Assembly: GCF_008831285.2 (NCBI RefSeq)
Contig: NC_045144.1
Coordinates: forward strand, 1,922,001-1,986,000
Direction: 5' to 3'
Length of the DNA: 64,000 nucleotides
Source: Nymphaea colorata
Lineage: Eukaryota > Streptophyta > Magnoliopsida > Nymphaeales > Nymphaeaceae
Part shown: piece by piece, positions 35,319-46,870 of the stretch
How positions within the stretch are numbered: the first letter of the stretch is position 1
How the letters are laid out: every line of letters starts with the position of its first letter
Made by a program: the position numbers and the translations under genes
Notes under the pieces: model-generated
The model's database searches: none
What the model was told of the DNA's origin: nothing
What the model saw: only the letters and a program-made list of their open reading frames with translations

Positions 35319-36528
35319 AATATCATCTATGATACACGGGTACGGCTTTGAGGGTGGAGTACCCATCCGGTACCGGTACGACACCGGTACCGGTACGGTT
35401 ACGGGCTTGGGTACAGGATGGTGTGGCGTTGACCGTACTGGGTACGGTCAACGTACTGAAGGCCGTATCCATCCATTTTTGGATACGGTCAATAGTTGTC
35501 CGATACGGTGCTTTTCTTGGCTGAGCCTTCCATCATCGTTGTTTTCCATCACTCGCCCCATCTTGCCGCCGTCGGTCTGCTGCTACTATTCCAGAAAGAA
35601 AGAGGGAAAGGGAGGGAAGAGCTTTGCCGAGTCCAAAGTTGTCCATTTTCGAACAATCGAAAACCCTAACCCCTTCTCGAGTGCCCGACTTCCCTGCCTT
35701 CCTCCTGGTTCGGCCTGCCACACCAAACAATGAATGGGCAAGTTCAGGTAGCTTGCCCAAGGCGACGCCCTTCTTCTGCCGAGATTGGGCACCAAGATCA
35801 ACTCCAGCGAAGGCCTTGGTCGACTTCTTTCTAGATCGAGCAGGGGCGCTAGAAGAGGTGTCAATGAGGATGAGCTCGGCCAACGCGGTGCGTTTCTTCT
35901 GTGGAGGAACGGTGGTAGCAGAGGAGTCAGCGGTTCTTTTGGCCCTTGCCCACGTGACTGGTACTCGGTTTTCTTGGTCACTGGACATGGCTATGGCGGT
36001 CGGGCGACTCTACGGAGAGCAAGAAGAAGGGGAGAAGGGTGGAGGAAAGGAGAGAGAAGGCCTCCTTTTGAATGCTCGCAGATCGAGCGAGGGCCCGTAG
36101 GCGCTCCTTTTCATTTCATCAAATTTTTTGTTTCCCACCTCATTTCATCAATTTTTTTGTTTCCCACCCGTCACTTCAATTGATCTGGCCGGGTCTGGAC
36201 CAGACCTGTTTTCCGGGTCTTGGAATTGTTTCCAGTTTTGAGTGGGAATTGCTCAATCTGCCCACTTTTTTTAGTTATAAATTAAAAATCCCTCTCTTTT
36301 CCTATTTCCCTTCTCACTCTAAACATTTCTTGTATTCCTCATAACTTTTCATTTTCATACTGTGTTTTGGATCATAATTTATGAATTGTTTGAATTATAT
36401 ATATATATATATATATATATATCCGCGTGTGCAGCTAGTATACCCCCACACCCAAATTTTTTGAAAATGTTCCGTACCCGCACCAGTACCCGTACCCGCA
36501 CCCGTACCTATGTGACATAGAATATCAT
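35319..36528. mobile_element. Non-autonomous hAT-like element, TSD AATATCAT, with captured gene fragment
   Basis: The element at 35327-36520 (1194 bp) is bounded by exact 8-bp duplications AATATCAT (35319-35326, 36521-36528). The left end is CTATGATACACGGGTACGG. The right end read in reverse is CTATGTCACATAGGTACGG. GGTACCGGTACGG runs lie inside both ends, and there is a TA tract at 36395-36422. It belongs to the same family as the element at 27266-28121. The middle is GC-rich and holds a cyclin-like reading frame on the minus strand. No transposase is present. It sits about 110 bases upstream of the splice acceptor of the LYR exon, so it probably lies in an intron or promoter. Confidence 0.88.
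35533..35988 (-). CDS. Captured N-terminal fragment resembling an A3-type cyclin (inside hAT-like element)
   Basis: The 151-residue frame starts MSSDQENRVPVTWARAKRTA and continues with PPQKKRTALAELILIDTSS. The layout DQEN...RVT.A.AKR...PPKKKR.ALGEL is that of the disordered N-terminus of plant A3 cyclins, upstream of the cyclin box. A second KKGVALGKLPEL follows at about residue 73, so the piece may be internally duplicated. No cyclin box follows. About 120 bases before the ATG (36000-36120) look like a pyrimidine-rich leader on the same strand. Both the ATG and the leader lie within the transposon ends. I infer that exon 1 of a cyclin gene was captured. If expressed, the peptide would lack the CDK-binding fold. 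The cyclin match is from recall and could be wrong. Confidence 0.45.
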   Translation of the reverse strand: MSSDQENRVPVTWARAKRTADSSATTVPPQKKRTALAELILIDTSSSAPARSRKKSTKAFAGVDLGAQSRQKKGVALGKLPELAHSLFGVAGRTRRKAGKSGTREGVRVFDCSKMDNFGLGKALPSLSLFLSGIVAADRRRQDGASDGKQR

Positions 36529-36633
36529 ATAAAGGAAAGCTTCAAATTGAAAACATTCACTTGATAGCAACTTTTTAGTACCCCAGGAGGCCATGATGTG
36601 CTTTCTGTTGAAGCATCATTGCTTTTATTTCAG

Positions 36634-37153
36634 GAAGACTGATCACCACAATTATGGTCAAATTCTTTCAGGGCCAAATGGAGTAATGTTACAGAAAATG
36701 GGATTCAGTATAATGGCAGTTCTAAAGGATGAGAGAAAGTTGTCACAATTCATGTATCTATTTAGAAGAAGCATAATGAACAATGGACCAGACAACATTG
36801 AAGAGCTATTGGATCGGCACTTGAAGAAAAAAGACAAGAAAGAAGAAGAATCTATAATTACAAACAGGCAGCGTCTAACCAGCAACAGGAGGGAGGCCTT
36901 GAGTCTCTACCGAGATATAATTAGAGCATCCAGATTCTTTCTTTGGCCAGATGATCGAGGAATCTTGTGGAGAGACATATTACGAGACAACGCAAGGAGA
37001 GAGTTTGAAGAAGCAAGGCATGAGACTGACCCTGAGACCATCACTCGCTTACTGATAGGTGGTCGAGATGCCCTTGATTCTGCTCTTGAGAAGCTGGTAC
37101 AAAAACAGAAGCAGATGATGAACAACAAACGCAATAAAGGTCCAAGTTGGTGA
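36634..37153 (+). CDS. LYR-motif protein (Complex1_LYR family), terminal exon
   Basis: LYR proteins are small mitochondrial factors that bind acyl-carrier protein and help Fe-S cluster or respiratory complex assembly. The frame contains REALSLYRDIIRASRFF with the L-Y-R triad at 36905-36913, then WPDDRGILWRDILRDNARRE and ITRLLIGGRDALDSALEKL, the usual helical scaffold, ending in a Lys-rich tail and a TGA stop. The LYR unit is about 85 residues, the family's usual size. Before it lies an open, lysine-rich stretch (QFMYLFRRSIMNNGP, KKKDKKEEE) that I do not recognise. A strong acceptor site (CTTTTATTTCAG, ending 36633) suggests that this is an internal or last exon, so the ATG at 36593 is probably not the real start. 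The frame is intact, which makes this one of the few plausibly expressed host exons here. Confidence 0.65.
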
Positions 37154-39944
37154 TTGCCTTGGTTATTTTGATATTTTATTTGATATGTATAATAATTGTC
37201 TCCCGACTTTCCATTTGTACATTCAAGGTCTCAGAAATGTCAACCTTTATTCCTGATTCTTGGCTTTGTCGCTGATAGTTCCCTGTTCCGTATTGAATGC
37301 AAAATCTTTTTGGAAACATGGTCTTGGTTGATCAGAAGGGAAGTCATTGTCCATTATCATGGCCCCATGTCCTTTTCCATATCAATGACGACACTTTCTT
37401 CCTGGACAGTCATGGTAAGACCATTCTGTGATTGTTCCCGGGCATCCTAAAAGTTCTGCTATTATGAAAAGGTGATTCACTTTTTATTTCATTGCTAACG
37501 TGCACTAACATGTCATCAAATTCTCAGCATTAGTTGTGATATGATACGGTGAAAAAAGTTAATGATTCTACTGCAATTGTACAGCTAGTATCTGCAACGA
37601 TAAAATCAGTAGCTAGATACTACAATCATGATGAACTTACTATGTAGATCAGATGTGGTCGGTATGGACTTCATTTGGAAAAGTTTATTTCATATCGAGC
37701 TCGATCCTCATGCCAGCGACAGCTTGGCAATGGATATGATTACCACAAGAAGCGCGGATTTTCCACTTGTCTTTTCTATCGATGGGTTTGCTTTAGATGC
37801 TTGGATGGTAATGTCGCACTATTATAAATAAAGGGTGTCAGGCCTTACATCATACGGGTGATTATCTGCCCCTTTCCCGCTGAAAAGGGGGGATATAGTA
37901 CCATGTTCAGCAGCATAACCGGGTAAAATCTTTGTTTTTATCTGTTAGAAGGAATTTTGATGCGGCCTTTTCAAGTTAAACAACTCTGCACCCAAATAGT
38001 TCGAGAATAACATGACCAGCTGCACTTCCACGCCATAAACTGCAGCACGTTCAGTCCTTTGCGTCATAGGACTGGAAGTTGCGTAAATGACGGTTTGGTT
38101 TTTCTTTTTCCATTAAATCTGTTGGGGATCGTCCCTCTTACCGTGAAGGAATTAGAGAATAGAGCCACCTATTTACAGTTCTATATTACTACCTAATAGC
38201 GGATCCCATATAGGTGAAAACCAAAGCCTTTTGAATCTTAATTAACCTGCTGATGCAGTGCTGCAAAAATGTATGCCCAATAGCTGAAATGGACCACATA
38301 TGAAAAAATCAGTGCAATAAGAAGCTCCGCTCCACCGCACCTGGCAGCCTCTGGGAACCATCTCCAACTTTTGTTCGACCATTTACCTATATTTTTTTCT
38401 CCATCAGCATTTAGAGGTACCTCGCCTTGCTCTATGATACTTTCCTAACTTGTCCTTTACCACATGATCCATGTGGGTTGCTTCCTGGAGAAACCAATGA
38501 AGTACTGATACTTTTAATACCAGGAATGGCTAACGTAGCGATATCTCGATCAATTTTTCACAAATTTCTCACACAAGCAGCCCACACAATCCTCCTAGCT
38601 TTCTCAGCATAAACTTTAGGGAGCAGTGGGTTTTTGGGCTGGAACACTCTTGTGTTTCTTTCTTCCCTCAAACGAGACTATGTGAGGGGTACTTTGGTTT
38701 TTTATGGAAATTTTGTTTTCCCATTCCATGTTTATCTTTACAGGGGTTTCTCCTTTTCTGAAAGAAGGGCATTTTCATCATTTTGGACCCCAAACATGCA
38801 CTCATGTTCAGCGTCAGAACACATAACCTGCTTTAGGAAGCTTCCCCATCCTTGTGAACGCTTTCTTTTACACCAGAACATGAGTAACTAGAGGTAATGA
38901 TAACTAAAGCAGGCAATCGATTACCTGCTGATCTCCCTGTTTGGCAGGAAAATCTGTATACTAAATCCTGGACTACGTTTTCAGGCAGTCGTAACCACTC
39001 AATCTACATTCGTTGTATAGAAAAGGACGAAGGTATCATCTCCCCAAGTAAACAAATTTTCATTCCTATCACCCTCAATAAGCAAGCTAGTTTCATCTCT
39101 CTCTCTCTCTCTACCTATATATATATCCTAGAGAGAGAGAGGGAGAGATTTTGGTGCATCTAGCTTCCTTAATGAGGGTGATAAGGGTTGTAAATGATGA
39201 GCCCACAAAATGTGGGCACCAGGGGACATCAAAACTGAGCCGTCCATTACATATCGGATGGCTTAGATCTCCCCCCCCTCTTTCTCTCTATCTCTCTCCC
39301 TCTCCATCCTTTCTTCCTCTCTCTCCTCTTGCTGTCACATACGCGCCCGCTAGCACGGTGCAGGGAGAGACGCCGGGGCTCCCTCTTACCTCCGCCCATC
39401 TTTGGGTGGAGCAAACACCCAACTCCACCCAACCATGGGTGGATGATAAGGGGAACTCCAGTGGGCTGCCAGTGGTGGTGGGGCTAGAGATGATGTAAAA
39501 AACATCAACCAGAGCCATCCATCTGCTTTCAGATGGATGGCAGCCCTCGTTTAATGGCTGGTGACTATAGCGTCACCTTTTAGGGACCCAGAGCTACTGC
39601 TTTCAGAGAACAATTAGCCGATTTGGATTTTCTGATTCTTATAGATCATCCATTGGTGGAATGGAAGGAATTGGGAGGAGAAAAGAATTGGCTAAGCATT
39701 TTCTTCAAACAAATGTAGAATCAGACTTGATAGTTTTGCCCCTATTACCAGGATATATATATATATATATTCTTTCTTTCATGTATCACTTCTTTCGCTT
39801 TACAAAATGAAACTATTACTTTTTTTTTTTTTGTTCGATTTCACCCTGGCTGCTCAGCCAACATGTATCTAGTAATATGGATCCTCTTCTGTATGTGCTG
39901 CCGCCGCAAGGCCTTCAAAAATTTTGGAGGGACTTCATCACTTA
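37154..39944. other. Non-coding DNA with one hairpin-bearing MITE-like stretch
   Basis: The first few hundred bases are probably the 3' UTR of the LYR gene. I recognise no protein up to 39.9 kb. Two inverted word pairs, GCCGTCCAT...GATGGC (39240-39262) and the hairpin at 39515-39540, bracket a pyrimidine/GC-rich segment and could mark a small inverted-repeat element. TA and T tracts occur at 39754-39769 and 39819-39833. Confidence 0.4.
39515..39540. repeat. Perfect 11-bp stem hairpin
   Basis: CCATCCATCTG, a four-base loop CTTT, then CAGATGGATGG. A related imperfect hairpin lies at 39240-39262. Confidence 0.9.
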
Positions 39945-40290
39945 TAGTTAGGTTCGACAAAACAAAACCAACACTTTAATGTAAGTTCCTGGAATTGCCA
40001 AGTTGTCTACGTATACTAAATAGTAAGGTGCCTCTTAATTTTTTTTTAAGTGAACCACAAATGATCATTTTACATTGAATAAACTCAAAATTGAGTAAGG
40101 CAGCTGAAAATGTTGTAAACCACTGTCGAAGGACTTGTGTGAGCCCATAGAGAGAATGATTCAACTTGCTGAGCAAGTTCTCCCTCTTCAATGCATATTC
40201 CTATGGGGTTCATGTGAATGTCCATGGAGAAACAGATTATGCACATTCACTTGATGTATGATCCAATTTTAACTGCTACCTTAAATAGAA
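39945..40290 (-). pseudogene. Copia reverse transcriptase fragment
   Basis: Minus-strand reading gives HNLFLHGHSHE (the NAFLHGDLHEEVY region), LSKLNHSLYGLTQVLRQWF and YYLVYVDNLAIPGT. The second catalytic Asp of YVDD is Asn and there are frameshifts. Only this stretch of RT remains. It lies directly before the LINE remnant. Confidence 0.75.
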
Positions 40291-40344
40291 GGCAATGATT
40301 TGCAACTGGTGCAGAAATGTCAATGAATTTCGAGGACACCATTC

Positions 40345-40424
40345 GACTGTCGGTGTGGGTCAGATTATCATGCCTTCCTGCGCCATGTGTGGGTCATATT
40401 ATCATGTCTTCCTGCGGCGAGTCC
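40345..40424 (+). repeat. Direct duplication of about 33 bp
   Basis: GTGGGTCAGATTATCATG followed by CCTTCCTGCG, and GTGGGTCATATTATCATG followed by TCTTCCTGCG, occur 33 bases apart with few differences. Confidence 0.8.
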
Positions 40425-40539
40425 ACAGAAAATGCGTCTTATTGAAAAAGACGTACGTGTATAATATAATATACCAAAACATAGTCAGCCGTGAAAAAAA
40501 CGCAAGAAATTTCTTGCTGTATAATACCCATACACAAGA

Positions 40540-41732
40540 GCAACCGGATTTTTTGTGCAATGGCGAAGGCCTTGATGGGGACCTCCTGGAGGTGGATCCC
40601 TTCACAAAGTCAATGCTGAAAGTGAGTTTAATCACTTCATTCCCAAATCTCACGTTGAGATACAAGTGGATGAAACACACATTCACTTGCAACTTGCAAG
40701 AGGTGCTCTATGAGGAGAATTAAAGTTTTGTGCGATCCACAAATCTAGCTCGCACTTCACAGAAAACTGCGGGGTGAACAAGAACATCAATCCTTCAATG
40801 GATATTCATACCTACCCAAGTTGGTAGAGGGTTGGACAGAAGTCAAGGTCCTAAAGCGTGCAAGAAACAAGAAGTTGAGCAGAAAACGTCGCATGATCTC
40901 TACGTTGCAGAGGGGTGGGAACGACAATAGATTTGAAGCGCTCATCCCTGAAATACACGAAATGGCAAGGGAATAGTCCCGATTGTCTCACCCTCTATTT
41001 CAAATCTCTTAGGTGTACGGGAGTTAGAGGCACAACACCCGAGCTTGGTGCAGCAACAAATGAAGTGGAGAATCCCCCTTACGCAGCGCTGTTGAGGAAG
41101 GCACTGGATGTGAGCAACACAACCAGCAACAACGGGCCTTTGCATGACCTGGGGGAAGAAGAGTTAACTTTCCCAGCGCTTGCCATAAACCTTGTGTGCA
41201 GAGGGAGATCCCTCATCCACAATCACCATGTAAATCCCTTTGTCATAATTCCTTGGCATCTCCTCTTGGTTGCCACCGCATATCAACCCCAACACCTATT
41301 GAGATAAGTGGTGATGGTTTGGTGCCAATGTGTACAGTAGGGGCAGAGAGTCCTGGCCTGAAGCCTCTCATATTGACTACCAAAACTCTCTGTGTGCGGG
41401 TGAAGCATGGAAGAGAAAAATCTAAGTTAGATCTAGTGCCATACAACATCAAGAAACATGTGAGACATTTGATCATTGCTTCCTCAAAATCTTCGGATTT
41501 CCTGGCCAACTCTGACTATGAATTTCAATAGAGGCAAGTGATGCTGATGGGCTGTCTAGTCTGCCATCGACAGCTAGAGTTCATGTCGAGACAGCTCCAA
41601 AACTCATGAAGGCTGAGAGTAGCATCGGGGTCATGGTTTTAGACCTTGGTCCTGAAATAACAGCGAAGCGGACGACTCTACCATTTCTTTGGCTAGTGCC
41701 TCCAGGATTCTTCTGCCTTGCTTGTTCCCTAA
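40540..41732 (+). pseudogene. LINE (L1-type) ORF1 remnant
   Basis: Frames in this part, read with shifts, give a gag-like region (AKALMGTSW / LEVDPFTKS, QVDENTHSLATCKR) and NRFEALIPE, a short motif common at the junction of the basic linker in plant LINE ORF1 proteins. The position directly before an endonuclease frame beginning ILAWN fits ORF1 of an L1-type LINE. Identification rests mostly on context. There are many stops. Confidence 0.5.
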
Positions 41733-42560
41733 ATGCATATTTTAGCTTGGAATATTCTTGGTTTAGTGTGTAGAGAGGAACCACTTGGTCTAGCTTCCCC
41801 TATTCGATGTTATGGTCTCGATATGTTAATTCTCCTTGATACTTATATGTCTTTGACATGTTTGAGTAGTTGCTGTACTATGCACCATGGCTTCGCTTTT
41901 ATCTCTAATACTTTTGCAAGTAGGAGGGTAGCTTGTATTGTTGTTGGCTAGAAACCGGCTTGCTTGGAAGTTTTGCTCATTGCAGTAGATGAATATTGTA
42001 TTGCTCTTCAATGCACGCACCATCAATTTCAAGTTTTTTTCATGGTGTTTGGGGTGTACTTACACCGAAACCATCAATTTCAGGTTCCTTTCGTAGTGTT
42101 CGGGGTGTACTTATAGCCAAACTTTGGTCTGCACTGTTGTGTTCTCGTTGAGCTGAGTGATCTTGTTTCATCTCTCACCCTCCGATGCCTCCTTTTGGGG
42201 GGATTTCAATGCTATGAGGTCAGCAAATGACAAGACAACAAGCTTTTTGTGTCACTTTCTCCGACTTCATTAGGACTTGTGGGTTCACCATCCAAGATGA
42301 TGTTAATTGTAAGTTCACTTGGAGTAACAACAGAGTTGGTTTGGGCAATGTTTGTTGCAGGTTCGATTGGGCGACTAAAACCATGTCGGTCTACTCACCT
42401 AAACATCCAATTTAACTTATCAGTGCTGCCCGGATCTTCCTCTGATTACAACCCGCTTATCCTCTCTATCTCTAGTTCTCAACTTCTTCAAGTCGGGAAA
42501 TTACTCATGTTGGACCAAGGAGGGCTGCTTCAAAGTGGTTAATGGGGTGTTGATCCTAGA
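41733..42560 (+). pseudogene. LINE endonuclease domain (AP-endonuclease type, broken)
   Basis: Starts MHILAWNILGLVCREE, the 'LAWNxRGL' opening of the exonuclease-endonuclease-phosphatase domain that nicks target DNA for LINE insertion. Later pieces in other frames include LILLDTYMS (active-site Glu of the LxET motif changed to Asp), GGDFNAMRSANDK (the GDFN motif) and a KFTWSNNR motif near 42315. At least three frame changes make it inactive. Confidence 0.8.
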
Positions 42561-44500
42561 GGATGCAGAACGATTAAGCTCATTAGCAAGTTAGAGACAT
42601 CTAGAAGGAAACTTGCATGGTGGAATAAGAATGTCTTTATCTTTAGTGACATTCCCATTAGAATCTCCAACTTACGGGAAGCCCTTGATCATGCCCAAAA
42701 TGGTGCTATACTGGGAGAACTGGGTGATCCCAACGAGGAATGACTAATTAGAGAAGAGCTTAACCGAACGTTGAAGGAGGAATTTCTTTTCTGGAAACAG
42801 AAACAACAAAGTTGCTTACCTTAAAGATGGTGATCATAATACCAGATTTTTCAATCGCGACCAAATGCCAAGAAATTCAAGAATAAGATCTTTGCCGTTA
42901 GTATGAATGGCAATTTATTTACCTCACCTGCTCAAATCATGGAGGCTTGCTCTAACTTTTTTGTTGATTCCTACAGTGCTGATGATTCGAATGGGTCCAC
43001 GCTTGAGTGTCTCTCGTCACCACTATCACTGCAGAAGAGAATTCAACCCTATTGGTGCCGACCACAGCAGAGGAAGTCAAGCAAGTGGTTCTCTTGGCAG
43101 GGAGTGAGAAAGCCCCTAGTCCAGACGATTTTCCAACAGGCTTCCATAAAGCTTACTAGAATATGGTGGGAAATGATGTAATTGAGGCAATCTAAGATTT
43201 CTTATGCATAGACTGTCTAGTAAAGAAAATCAACCAGGCCCATCTAGTGCTAGTGCCGAAGAGTCAGGGGGCAATGGAGATTAAGGATTTTAGACCTATT
43301 GCCCTATGAAACTGCATTAACAAGTTCAACAAAATATTATGGTTAACTGCATGAGGAACATTTTGGGGCATCTTTTGGGCATGGAACAAGGGGCGTTCTT
43401 GCCTGATAGGGTGATCAAGGAGCAAATTTTGATTGCTCACGAGCTGGTAATAGTCTTGTAAGACATAATGGATCATCCATTCTTCTAAAACTTGACCTTT
43501 TAAAGGCTTATGACGGTAAACTTTTATGGAGTGCTCTATGGAAGAACATGGTTTTGTGAATATATGGATTGAGTGGGTCATGATGTGTGCATCGACAGTG
43601 ACTTATGCAGTTTTCATAAATGATAGAGAGGGTGATTTCTTTTCTGGTCAGGGGGAACTTAGACAAGGAGACCCCCTCTCACCCTACTTGTCATCAGGGA
43701 GAACTTAGACAAGGAGACCCCCTCTTCAAGAATCGAAGTAGATTTGCTTTATAAAAAGAAAATATCAATGAACTTCTATGAAATGGTTTCACGGGATTCA
43801 GCCAATTGTCCCGATCGTGGGATATCATTGAGAAATAGGAATCGGTGTTATCAAAGAATTTCCTGAGATTATTCTTAGTATGGAGTGAGTCAATCATCCA
43901 CTTTGGTATCTTATTGAACAAAAATGTTGATATTGTTTAGGAAGCTCAGGTATGGCAAAGAGAGGCAAGCTATCCATGTACCACATCTCAGGGGGCTCAC
44001 CTTCCTTTCCCAATCTTGGCTTTTGTAGATGACATGATCGTGTTTAGTAAAGCATATACGAAGAGTAGTTGAAAGCATCAAATCCACCCTTTTTGACTTC
44101 GAGGAGAACCCACACTTCTATTATCCCCTTCAAAGTCAACTCAAGAGCTCTAGCCAACATCTACAACTCCCTTGGGTGCACTTTAACTCTCTGCCTCAAA
44201 CATACCTGGGGATTGCAAAAAAGTTCAATAATTGGAAAGCAAATTACTAATCTTATGCGGGCAGACTTTGTCTCGTAAACCATGTTTAATGGACCAACTT
44301 GATCAAGTATCCCAAGGGAACTATTAGCAAACTTAATAAAATGATGGCTGATTTTTTAAGCGGATCTTAAGGGGCGGCCCATTGATTTCACATTGTTGGC
44401 TAGGATGCGCTCTGCTGCCCTCATAAAGAACGAGAAGTGAACATGAGGAACCTAGGCACTTACAACTAGGAACAAATGATAGACGTCTTTAGAATTCCTC
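42561..44500 (+). pseudogene. LINE reverse transcriptase domain (broken)
   Basis: Pieces of a non-LTR RT in order: a linker resembling KLETSRRKLAWWNKNVF (42590), IKDFRPIAL (43285), FVNIWIEWVMM followed by VTYAVFINDREGDFFSG (43555-43650), [13 protein letters not shown] (43655-43692) and the catalytic block AFVDDMIVFSK (44020-44052), with the usual FADD as FVDD. A 28-bp direct duplication at 43652-43725 repeats the LRQGDPL coding stretch out of frame. There are many stops. Confidence 0.8.
43652..43725 (+). repeat. Local duplication within LINE RT
   Basis: GGGGAACTTAGACAAGGAG plus ACCCCCTCT at 43652-43679 recurs at 43697-43725 with one extra base, separated by 17 bases. Confidence 0.9.
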
Positions 44501-44929
44501 TTGGGCGCAAGTGATAAGTAGGAAATATCTTAGTCGAGGTAGCCTTTAGACTATAAAACCACTCCCAAAAGCTTCGTGGGCTTGGAAAGCCATTCTTTGG
44601 AGGTGGGAAGAAGTGGGCTATGCAATTCAACGGAAAATTGGTGATGAAGAGTCAGCATTGGTTTGGAGAGAGCCGTGGCAGATTGATATAGTGGAGTATC
44701 TGCTGAGTGGGTTTGACTATGGAGCTCTGGAGGAGATGCTGGATTTCTCAGTGGTGCAATGCATTCGGTGAAATACACAATTGCGGGACAGATTGTCTTC
44801 TCCTTGGATTAAATTCTTGCTGCAGAACACGCAAACAGCCGCGTGAAAGGGTAACTTATGTGGAGTTGATCAAGATGTCGCTAACCTATCTTGTGCCCAA
44901 ATTTATGAGCGAATAAGGAGCCGTCGCCG

Positions 44930-45345
44930 TAAGGAGGAATGGAATCAACAACTTTGGGACTGCAAGGCACCTCCATCTTCCTTGTGGCTCTTCGTTTTCC
45001 AGCAGTGGGGGGATGCCTCCTAACCGAAGATAGACACTAGCACTTAGGCATCTCCTTGGACAGCCGTTGTATGTTATGTGGTCAAGACGTGGAATCCCCC
45101 AGTCACCTTTTTGCTAAATGCAAAAACTCTAAGCGAATCTGGTGGAAGTGGAGTTGTAAATTCAACAAATGTTTTCCGCTGAACAGAAGCCTAAGATTCC
45201 TACTGCAGAAATGGATTTGCTACGGTTCCAAATGTGGGTGGCTCTCTCTCTCTGAGTTATGGATGTTAGGTGCACCCCTCATTATTTGTGCAGTCTGGAA
45301 ATGCAGAAACAGAGTCTTGCATGATGACAACAGCTTACTGGTCTA
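44930..45345 (+). pseudogene. LINE zf-RVT domain
   Basis: After the RT, frames give WDCKAPPSSLWLFVF, then RRCMLCGQDVESPSHLFAKC followed by KRIWWKW. This is the zinc-binding reverse-transcriptase domain (CxxC...H...C) that follows RT in plant L1-type LINEs. It sits in the expected place and supports the element running at least to 45345. Confidence 0.8.
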
Positions 45346-46010
45346 ATCTGCTTTGGCGGTCCATCTAGCAGGATGTTAAAAGTCATTTCATGTGCACAGC
45401 TAGACGTGGAAATGAAAACCTGGTTTTCACTTCTTGTACGCCTGAGCCATGACCTCCTCCATCTATGGCAGTGTTTGATTTAAGCCTTTGTTTGCTTCAA
45501 GAGGATGACCAAACAAGAGTGTCTTTGAAATCAAACGAGCATCTGGTTGTATGGTGTCGAGGCAACCATGTTCTTCAACCCTCCTCATTTCAGTCCATCT
45601 CAGAGATCCTTGAAGAACTAGTGATGCTGGTCAATGTCCAGCAAGGTGTTTGCATGATCATTAGGCCCAGCAAGTGGTGTTGCCCAGTGAAGTCCAACCT
45701 GCTGAACCCATCCGCTTATATTGTCTCGCACTCCCTGCTAGACTCCTGTAGAGGGTTCTTGTTGATTGCTGAATGCAACCCCGCTGCAGATATTTTGGCT
45801 CTTTTGCTCAGACCCTGTTGTAGAGCAACTGAGGACGTGTTGGGACAACGTTTTCTAATCTGTGTTGTCCTCCCTCAGTTATGTCTTGTTTCTTTTGTTT
45901 GTAATCAGTTTTGTAGAATTTTAAGGGGTGATCCCCCAATAGGGTTGCAGCGAACAATAAGGAATGAGGTTCAACGTATACTTATCCAAAAGAATAAGAA
46001 ATAAAGAGTA
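45346..46010 (+). mobile_element. Probable LINE 3' region
   Basis: After zf-RVT comes a 179-codon open frame (45465-46004) without a recognised domain. The text TTTGTTTGTAATCAGTTTTGTAG and the A-rich AAGAATAAGAAATAAAGAG end near 46010 look like the 3' UTR and a worn tail of the LINE. I do not trust the frame as a protein. Confidence 0.4.
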
Positions 46011-46199
46011 AAAGAGTGAGGCATTAGCCATTGGACTAGCTCCAACGGTTGTTAAGTGAACCATACGTCTAGCTCCAACACAATAAGAAAACATAGTAAA
46101 ATAAAAATAATACAAAAATATTAAAACTACATAATGTTCTTATATACTTATTTGTGCACACACTCACACACATATATATATCTTTATCTATATTTTTAT

Positions 46200-46870
46200 G
46201 TGTTCAACTTGTACAAAAGTATTTGACATTTTACTAACACATTCCTCAAATTTACAGTGTTATCATCGAAAGAAAACTAAATCATGGTGAACATAAGGGT
46301 TTTGTGAAGAAATCTACTAGCTGGAACTCGTATGTGATATATGATAAGTCAATTGTCTTCTTCAAAAATTATTCACGAGCATAATGATAATCCATTTTCA
46401 TTTGTTTGGATTGCTTATGAAATGTGTAGTTCTTGGCAATATATATAAAGGTTTTATTGTCACAACACAACTTGGTAGATTCTCCTATTTTTTTTTCATA
46501 TCAAGCAATAGTTGATGCAACCATATAATCTCCATGGTATTAGATGTCGTGAAACAAGAAAAGAGAAACTTTGTGTTGCTTTTTGCATTTTCACAAAATA
46601 AAAGATTATCCTAAAAAGATACGAAACTCAATCGTTGAATGTCCATCATTTGGATATTCTCCTCAATTATCATCAGAATAAGCAACTAAATCAAGTGATC
46701 AAGATGATGATAAAAATGTTCCTCATTTATTGTTCCTTTGATATATGTCATATATGAAGACCATTGCTCATATGTACTATTGTCAAAACACGTTGAAATT
46801 TACTCACGATGTTCACTGCCTGGGTAATATCAAAGCGACTAATGTTACTATACAATCTTGGGTTCTGGCG
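46200..46870 (-). pseudogene. Copia RT/RNase H C-terminal fragment
   Basis: Minus-strand reading from 46870 down, with stops: RLYSNISRFDITQAVNIVSK (the 'LTRPDIAYAVS' helix), a strand equivalent to LVAYSDADW (46690), KMQKATQSFSF (the SKKQxxVSxSS segment), EIIWLHQLLLDM (46520) and a worn CDNK...AKN...HEVD...FTKPL sequence (46260-46450). This is the end of a Ty1/Copia pol, strongly decayed. Confidence 0.75.

Noticed and set aside
35624-36183. Two plus-strand frames of 158 and 132 codons
   Set aside because: Shadows of the cyclin-like minus-strand frame and its GC-rich leader. Their sequences have no recognisable motif.
45465-46004. 179-codon open frame after the LINE zf-RVT
   Set aside because: No conserved motif in any frame, and the position fits a LINE 3' region. 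Kept only as part of the element.
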